From: Pseudoxanthomonas sp. CF385
Lineage (GTDB): Bacteria; Pseudomonadota; Gammaproteobacteria; Xanthomonadales; Xanthomonadaceae
NCBI RefSeq assembly: GCF_900104255.1
Contig: NZ_FNKZ01000001.1
Span: forward strand, 1,456,001 to 1,520,000
DNA length: 64,000 nucleotides
Reading direction: 5' to 3'
The notes beneath the pieces were generated by a model, which was not told the origin of the DNA, searched no databases, and saw nothing but the letters and a program-made list of their open reading frames with translations. Both the position numbers and the translations under genes were made by a program. The stretch's first letter is position 1. Every line of letters begins with the position of its first letter. Positions 58,253 through 64,000 of this stretch are shown here, piece by piece.

Positions 58253-58475
58253 CGCCCCTCATCCGCCTTCGGCACCTTCTCCCCGCCCGGCGGGGAGAAG
58301 GAAGAGCGGTGTTGTCCGCCCGGCGGGGAAAAGGAAGAGCGGTGTTGTCCGCCCGGCGGGGAGAAGGAAGAGCGGTGTTGTCCGCCCAGTGGGGAGAAGA
58401 AGAGCGCTGTTGTCCGCCCAGCGGGGGGAAGGAAGAGCGCCGTTATCCGCCCCAGCGGGGAAAAGGAAGGGCGCC
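58253..58475. repeat. Tandem array B, inverted relative to array A
   Basis: The tail comes first in reverse orientation (CCCCTCATCCGCCTTCGGCA, then CCTTCTCCCC, 58255-58284). It is followed by six copies of a unit CGGCGGGGAGAAGGAAGAGC plus GGTGTTGTCCGCC. The CGGCGGGG/CAGCGGGG core starts at 58288, 58321, 58354, 58387, 58419 and 58453: steps of 33, 33, 33, 32 and 34 bp. The loop differs from array A (CCGG in place of CAAG). It fills most of the 540-bp gap between the DUF559 start and purA. Confidence 0.9.
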
Positions 58476-58510
58476 GTTCCCCGCCTGAACATGGCCCCCG
58501 GGCAGGGTAG

Positions 58511-60001
<1,491 letters not shown>

Positions 60002-60007
60002 GGGATG

Positions 60008-60177
60008 TTTCCTTCTCCCCGCAAGCGGGGGCATGCGTTTCCTTCTCCCCGCAAGCGGAGGCATGCGTTTCTTTCTCCCCGCAAGCGGGGGGCATGCGTT
60101 TCCTTCTCCCCGCAAGCGGGGGCATGCGTTTCCTTCTCCCCGCAAGCGGGGAGAAGGTGCCGAAGGCGGATGAGGGG
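60008..60177. repeat. Tandem array C of the 30-bp hairpin element, after purA
   Basis: Four copies of TTTCCTTCTCCCCGCAAGCG plus GGGGCATGCG start at 60008, 60038, 60068 and 60099 (30, 30, 31 and 30 bp). A fifth, at 60129, runs into the full tail GGGGAGAAGGTGCCGAAGGC then GGATGAGGGG (to 60177). Same orientation as array A, but with a different linker (GGCATGCG) that is nearly identical in every copy. It begins 6 bp after the purA stop. Confidence 0.92.
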
Positions 60178-60200
60178 CAGGCGCGACGCCTGACTCCACC

Positions 60201-60228
60201 AAAAAGCCCCGCACCCGCGGGGCTTTTT
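60201..60228. terminator. Bidirectional terminator after purA and array C
   Basis: A perfect 12-bp stem AAAAAGCCCCGC / GCGGGGCTTTTT with ACCC loop (60201-60228). A-tract on one side and T-tract on the other allow function on both strands. It probably ends the purA transcript. The rest of the 340-bp gap between purA and the next gene is array C and about 115 bp of unremarkable sequence. Confidence 0.93.
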
Positions 60229-60342
60229 CATGCGCGCCCGTTTTCCGGCACGCCGCTTGCATCGTCATCACGACCCTAAATAGCGGCCGCGACCGGCCGT
60301 TAGAAGCAACAGCTATCGCTCGTCGTCGTTGGAGTTGCCCCC

Positions 60343-60663
60343 ATGTACCGCAATGCCGCCCAATCCGCCGTCATCACCGGCCCCTGGCCGACCCCTGCGT
60401 CCCCCACGGCCGCGCAGCGTGCCTCCGAGCGCCGCAAGGCCGCGGCCGCGCAGGATGCCGAAGCGCTCCGCGCCGGTCTCACGCCGGCGCAGCTGACCAC
60501 GCTCGAAGCGCTGGAAATCTTCCAGTGGCGGCTCGCCTTCGTGCGCCGCCCGCTGTTCCAGGCGCCCATCCCGGTGCTGTTCGACCGCGACCAGACCCGC
60601 CACGTCGTCATCGAGGAAGACGGCACGCTCAACGAGAGCCCCTCGATCGTCCTGCGCGCCTGA
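60343..60663 (+). CDS. Small conserved-type protein, paralogue 1 of a tandem pair
   Basis: A 106-residue soluble protein of unknown function. An Ala-rich basic N-terminus (to about 45) precedes a conserved core LRAGLTPAQL, then FQWRLAFVRRPLFQAPIPVL and IEEDGTLNESPS. The same core occurs in the gene at 60886, so the two are paralogues. No catalytic motif is visible. TTGGAG precedes the ATG. The last residues are followed by a single copy of the hairpin-and-tail repeat, then the paralogue. Confidence 0.78.
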   Translation: MYRNAAQSAVITGPWPTPASPTAAQRASERRKAAAAQDAEALRAGLTPAQLTTLEALEIFQWRLAFVRRPLFQAPIPVLFDRDQTRHVVIEEDGTLNESPSIVLRA

Positions 60664-60679
60664 CGCGCGCGCGCTTATC

Positions 60680-60727
60680 CCTTCTCCCCCAGAGGGGGAG
60701 AAGGTGCCCGAAGGGCGGATGAGGGGG
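60680..60727. repeat. Single-copy hairpin-and-tail element between the paralogues
   Basis: CTTCTCCCCC-AGA-GGGGGAGAAG forms the hairpin, followed by the tail GGTGCCCGAAGGGCGGATGA then GGGGG. It is one unit of the same element as arrays A-C and in the orientation of A and C, but without tandem copies. Its hairpin starts 16 bp after the stop codon of the preceding gene. Confidence 0.85.
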
Positions 60728-60885
60728 CCACGCGCCGCGCCCACCGCGCCCCCATTCCCTGAACGCCCCCGCGTCGCACCCACGCAACCCTCACGTTTCC
60801 TTGAAGCCGGCCGATACAAGGTGGGCACCTGCCGCTCCGGCGGCAGGCCCGTTCCCGTTCGACGCCATCAGGAGCCCCCCACCGG

Positions 60886-61191
60886 ATGTCGGATCCGCAC
60901 CGCCCAGGCGACACCCCTCCGCCGGACGCCCCCGGCGCCGCCCCCCGCGCCCCGGAGCGCCGCACCGGCGCCAACAAGATGGACGACGCCACGCTGTTGG
61001 CCGGCCTCACGCCGGAGCAGCAGGCCACCATCCAGACCATGGAAACCTTCCACTGGCACCTGAAGTTCGTCCGCCGCCCGCTCTTCAAGATCCCCATCCC
61101 GGTGCTGTTCAACCGCGCCGGCGACCGCTACGTGGTGGTGCGGGAAGACGGCACGATCGATGAGAACCCGACGTTGAAGTTGAGGGATTGA
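60886..61191 (+). CDS. Small conserved-type protein, paralogue 2 of a tandem pair
   Basis: A 101-residue protein. A Pro/Arg-rich disordered N-terminus (1-30) is followed by a core shared with the gene at 60343: LAGLTPEQQATIQTMETFHW, then LKFVRRPLFKIPIPVLFNR and VREDGTIDENPTLKL. Unknown function. AGGAGCC precedes the ATG. It was probably produced by duplication, since only the core of about 65 residues is alike and the N-termini differ. Confidence 0.78.
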   Translation: MSDPHRPGDTPPPDAPGAAPRAPERRTGANKMDDATLLAGLTPEQQATIQTMETFHWHLKFVRRPLFKIPIPVLFNRAGDRYVVVREDGTIDENPTLKLRD

Positions 61192-61299
61192 GGGACGCCG
61201 TCCGGCAGCCTTCGATCTGGAAGGCGCTGGAGTCCTTCGCGGAATGACGAACAACGAAGCGCTTTCATGTGTGCTCGTCGTCAGTTCTCCATTCCTCTC

Positions 61300-61566
61300 C
61301 TCACGCAAACCCCCTCGCTGCCCCTTTCCTGGTGTTTCTCCTCACACAAACATCCAACGCTGGATGTTTTTCAGTGTCTCTTCTCTCACTAAGGTCCAAC
61401 GTTCCCTCTTTTTCGGTGTTTCTTCTCACACAAAGATCCAACGTTGGATGTTTTTCGATGTTTCTTCTCACACTAAGGTCCAACGTTGCATGTTTTTCGG
61501 TGTTTCTTCTCACACAAACATCCAACGTTCCCTCTTTTACATCCAACGCTGGATGTTTTTCGGTGT
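61300..61566. repeat. 42-bp tandem repeat array with internal palindromes
   Basis: Units begin CTCACACAAA at 61341, 61383 (CTCTCACTAA), 61425, 61467 (CTCACACTAA) and 61509, each 42 bp, with a degenerate unit from 61300 and a partial close at 61566. Units alternate between a palindromic core (CATCCAACGCTGGATG or ATCCAACGTTGGAT) and GGTCCAACGTTCCCTC-type cores, followed by TTTTTCGGTGTTTCTT. It is much richer in T and A than its surroundings. It occupies about half of the 519-bp gap between 61191 and 61711; I see no convincing gene in that gap. Confidence 0.88.
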
Positions 61567-61710
61567 CGCGCCCCCCTTTTTGGTGCAATCGCGCGGGGCA
61601 GTGTGAGAACTACTCCAATAGCAGGGTAGGGCGTCGCAACGCGGGCGGGCGGCAGTAGGCTGCCCGTGCCGGCCGATCCCGGCCGGTACAACCTGAAAGG
61701 ACGCAATCAC

Positions 61711-62184
61711 ATGACCCAGAACCGCATCAGCATGACGTTCGAGGCCGACCGCCTGGAACGTATCGACGGCTCACTGACCGCCCTCGAAGCCGACCTCGAC
61801 CTCCTGATCGCCCTCACCATCGCCGAGCGCCAGGAACTGGTGAAGATGGGCTCCAAGTCGCGTGCGTTCTGCACCAGCGCACTGGCCGTTGCCCAACAGC
61901 ATGCCGGTCTGATGCCGCGCGACTTCGATTTCGACGCCTTCCGTCACGATCACCTGGCCCTCGAAGCGCTGCGTCCGCGCGCCGCACGGCTCGCCCATCT
62001 CATGCAACGTGCGGCCGACACCGAACTCGCCCTCGGCAGTGACCTGATGGCCGCTTCGCTCGAGGTCTACGGCGTCATCAAGGTTGCGGGAAGAGACAAA
62101 GGTGTGGATGAGGCTCGCCGCGAGCTGGCCTCGCGCTTCAGTCGACGCAGCGCGGCAAGCGCACCAGGCGGCGGTAACGGCTGA
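61711..62184 (+). CDS. Conserved-type helical protein of unknown function
   Basis: A 157-residue, mostly helical soluble protein. Central features are ALTIAERQELVKMGSKSRAFC near residue 33 and HLALEALRPRAARLAHLMQRA near 90, with a Gly/Arg-rich end. I recall similar unnamed proteins in diverse bacteria, with the KMGxKSRAFC part conserved, but no role. A GAAAGGA site precedes the ATG. It stands alone and is followed by a hairpin, so it is probably a one-gene transcript. Confidence 0.75.
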   Translation: MTQNRISMTFEADRLERIDGSLTALEADLDLLIALTIAERQELVKMGSKSRAFCTSALAVAQQHAGLMPRDFDFDAFRHDHLALEALRPRAARLAHLMQRAADTELALGSDLMAASLEVYGVIKVAGRDKGVDEARRELASRFSRRSAASAPGGGNG

Positions 62185-62203
62185 GTCCGCCTCTCGCTTG
62201 CAC

Positions 62204-62230
62204 AGAAGGCCCCGCATCACGGGGCCTTCT
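62204..62230 (+). terminator. Hairpin terminator after the 157-residue protein gene
   Basis: A perfect 11-bp stem AGAAGGCCCCG / CGGGGCCTTCT with a CATCA loop, 19 bp after the stop. The T-tract is only CTTCTCATT, so efficiency is uncertain. Confidence 0.7.
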
Positions 62231-62350
62231 CATTGCTGACGGCGTTTCTGAACCGCAGCCGGGCTGCAACGCCCACCCCTGCCATGTTTCACAGGTGGCG
62301 CACGTAGGCGGGCGATAAGGTGGCCCATCGCCATCAGATTCCCCGCTTTC

Positions 62351-63739
62351 ATGGACCGCTCCTTGATGGCAGGCGCGCACGCCCCCGCAGAGCAGCGCGT
62401 CCGTCTGTACGAAACCCTGCTGCGCACCACGCCCGATCTGGTCTACATGTGGGACCTGCAGCACCGCTTCACCTACGCCAATGCCGCACTGCTGGCGATG
62501 TGGGGCAAGACCTGGGACGAAGCCATCGGCAAGACCTGCCTCGAACTCGGCTACGAACCCTGGCACGCCGCCCTGCACGGCCGCGAGATCGACCAGGTCG
62601 TCGCCACCCGTGCCCCCGTGCGCGGCGACGTCCCCTTCAACGGCACCAACGGCCGCCGCATCTACGACTACCTGCTGGTCCCGGTGATCGGCCCCAGTGG
62701 CGACGTGGAAGCCGTCGCCGGCACCACCCGCGACGTCACCGAGCGCAAACAGCACGAAGAAGCCCGCCGCAAGAGCGAAGAACGCCTGGCCGCCATGGTC
62801 GACGCCACCTCCGACCTGGTCTACCGCACCAACCACGACTGGAGCGAAGTGGATATCGTCGGCGGCAACCTGCTGTTCGGGCGCCACGGCTCGCTGACCC
62901 CCGACTGGCTGGACGTGCTGGTCCACCCCGACGACCGCGACCGGGTGGCCGAGGCCATCACCCGCGCACGCGCCACCCAGACCACCTTCAACGCCGAACA
63001 CCGCCTGCGCAGCGAGGACGGCAGCTGGGCGTGGGTGTCCTCGCGCGCCGTGCCGATCCGCCCCATCGGCGGCGAGGTGACCGAATGGTTCGGCGCCGCC
63101 ACCGACATCACCGCGCCCAAGCAGCACGAAGAACACCAGCGCTTGCTGCTGAACGAACTCAACCACCGGGTGAAGAACACCTTGGCCATCGTCCAGTCGC
63201 TCGCCCTGCAGACCCTGCGTGGCGCGGACGACATCGACCTGGCCTGCGACCGCTTCGAATCGCGCCTGCACGCGCTGGCGTTGGCACACGACGTGCTGAC
63301 CCGCCAGCAGTGGGACCACGCACCGCTGCAGGACCTCGTGCGCACGGCCATCGCCCCCTGCCTGCTGGACGCGGACGACCGCTTCGACATCGACGGCCCG
63401 GATATGCAGTTGGACCCGCAGCGTGCGCTGGCCCTGTCGATGGCATTGCACGAGCTGTGCACCAACGCGATGAAGTACGGCGCGCTGTCCGCGCGGCAGG
63501 GGAGGGTGCGCATCCACTGGCATGCCGAAACCGCGCAGGGCCGCCGCATCCTGGTGCTGTCGTGGGAAGAACGGGACGGCCCGCCGGTCACCGCCCCCGC
63601 GCACCGGGGCTTCGGTTCGCGCCTGATCGAACGCGGCCTGGGCCGCGACCTGGGCGGCGAAGTCGCGCTCGATTTCGACCGCGCCGGCGTCCGCTGCCGG
63701 ATCACCGCCCCCATGCCCGACCTGGAGGTGGCCGCATGA
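62351..63739 (+). CDS. PAS-PAS HWE-type sensor histidine kinase
   Basis: A 462-residue soluble kinase without membrane spans. PAS1 is about 18-135 (ETLLRTTPDLVYMWDL ... GTTRDVTERKQHEE) and PAS2 about 142-260. The dimerisation helix carries phospho-acceptor His272 in LNELNHRVKNTLAIVQSLA. The ATP domain has HELCTNAMKYGALS and the WEE sequence that names the HWE group, then GFGSRLIERGLGRDLGG. HWE kinases often sense light, redox or stress through PAS. Its stop overlaps the start of a response regulator (ATGA). Confidence 0.92.
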   Translation: MDRSLMAGAHAPAEQRVRLYETLLRTTPDLVYMWDLQHRFTYANAALLAMWGKTWDEAIGKTCLELGYEPWHAALHGREIDQVVATRAPVRGDVPFNGTNGRRIYDYLLVPVIGPSGDVEAVAGTTRDVTERKQHEEARRKSEERLAAMVDATSDLVYRTNHDWSEVDIVGGNLLFGRHGSLTPDWLDVLVHPDDRDRVAEAITRARATQTTFNAEHRLRSEDGSWAWVSSRAVPIRPIGGEVTEWFGAATDITAPKQHEEHQRLLLNELNHRVKNTLAIVQSLALQTLRGADDIDLACDRFESRLHALALAHDVLTRQQWDHAPLQDLVRTAIAPCLLDADDRFDIDGPDMQLDPQRALALSMALHELCTNAMKYGALSARQGRVRIHWHAETAQGRRILVLSWEERDGPPVTAPAHRGFGSRLIERGLGRDLGGEVALDFDRAGVRCRITAPMPDLEVAA

Positions 63740-64000
63740 GCCCGCCCGAGCGCAGCCCGCGTGTCTTCATCGTCGAAGACGAATCCCTGCTGGTGATGCT
63801 GCTGGAAGACCTGCTGCCCACGCTGGGCTACGACGTGGCCGGCAGCGCCGGATCGGTGGATCAGGCGCTGACCGATCTCGCCGATGCGCAGATCGACGTG
63901 GCCGTCATCGACATCAACCTGGCGGGCACGCCATCGTTCCCCGTCGCCGACGCGCTGCACGCGCGCGGCGTGCCGTTTCTGTTCACCACCGGCTACGGCC
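63736..64000 (+). CDS. Response regulator receiver protein, cut by the window end
   Basis: The first 88 codons of a CheY-like receiver domain. The acidic pocket is VEDES (Glu14, Asp15), the phospho-acceptor is Asp59 in VIDINLAG, and the switch Thr is in FTTGYG at 83-88. Coupled by ATGA to the HWE kinase, so it is most likely that kinase's partner. The rest lies outside the window. Stand-alone receivers of this kind are common next to HWE kinases, but an output domain cannot be excluded. Confidence 0.9.
   Translation, partial: MSPPERSPRVFIVEDESLLVMLLEDLLPTLGYDVAGSAGSVDQALTDLADAQIDVAVIDINLAGTPSFPVADALHARGVPFLFTTGYG

Noticed and set aside
57645..58475. Repeat arrays considered as CRISPR
   Set aside because: Units are contiguous 30-33 bp repeats with short, nearly constant linkers and no unique spacers; no cas genes are near.
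60005..60193. Plus-strand open frame through array C (SPRKRGHAF-type repeats) as a gene
   Set aside because: It is produced by the 30-bp period, has no ribosome-binding site and no non-repeat domain.
61244..61658. Open frames on both strands through the 42-bp array as genes
   Set aside because: A 42-bp period keeps several frames open on both strands at once. None has a ribosome-binding site or recognisable domain, so coding cannot be claimed.

Overview
The window is a stretch of chromosome from a G+C-rich gammaproteobacterium. Protein character, gene order and repeats point to the Xanthomonadaceae, most likely a Pseudoxanthomonas-like or Stenotrophomonas-like organism. Supporting signs are the pyrG-kdsA-eno-ftsB-ispD-ispF-truD-surE-pcm-nlpD and miaA-hfq-hflX-hflK-hflC-DUF2065-purA blocks and GTAG-type palindromes like those described in Stenotrophomonas. 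The genus is an inference. No rRNA, tRNA, CRISPR array, phage or transposase gene was seen.

Layout. 1-12.9 kb holds mixed accessory and housekeeping genes: Pr6Pr and MFS membrane proteins, rraA, a DUF885 lipoprotein cut short by an amber codon, a LysR/EamA divergent pair with a palindrome between them, an ArsR/DUF2867 operon with a clear operator, a secreted cyclophilin, and a PadR/HAAS operon. 12.9-24.3 kb holds a secreted hydrolase, an intracellular PHA depolymerase, a HemJ-like protein, a lipoprotein alkaline phosphatase, two transporters, two NlpC/P60 hydrolases and slyD. 24.3-29.9 kb holds an amino-acid oxidase and glutathione reductase overlap, hutG and a carboxylate-amine ligase. 29.9-45 kb is the core block parE, pyrG, kdsA, eno, ftsB, ispD, ispF, truD, surE, pcm and nlpD, covering nucleotide, LPS-Kdo, glycolysis, division, isoprenoid, RNA-modification and protein-repair functions. 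An unrecognised secreted-protein gene sits between kdsA and eno. 45-49 kb is yhbY | rlmE-ftsH and folP. 48.9-52.1 kb is a di-haem cytochrome facing a large hydrazine-synthase-alpha-like haem protein. 52.3-60 kb is miaA-hfq-hflX-hflKC-DUF2065 and purA. 60-64 kb holds small paralogous proteins, a 42-bp repeat array, and an HWE histidine kinase with the start of its response regulator.

The most unusual part is 57.6-60.7 kb. A DUF559 (Vsr-like) endonuclease gene lies between two tandem repeat arrays of a hairpin element. The arrays are in opposite orientation, with their conserved tails facing the gene. The 30-bp period of one array (10 codons) is read as the C-terminus of the endonuclease. Further copies of the element follow purA and the next gene. 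This looks like a repeat-bounded endonuclease cassette and deserves follow-up.
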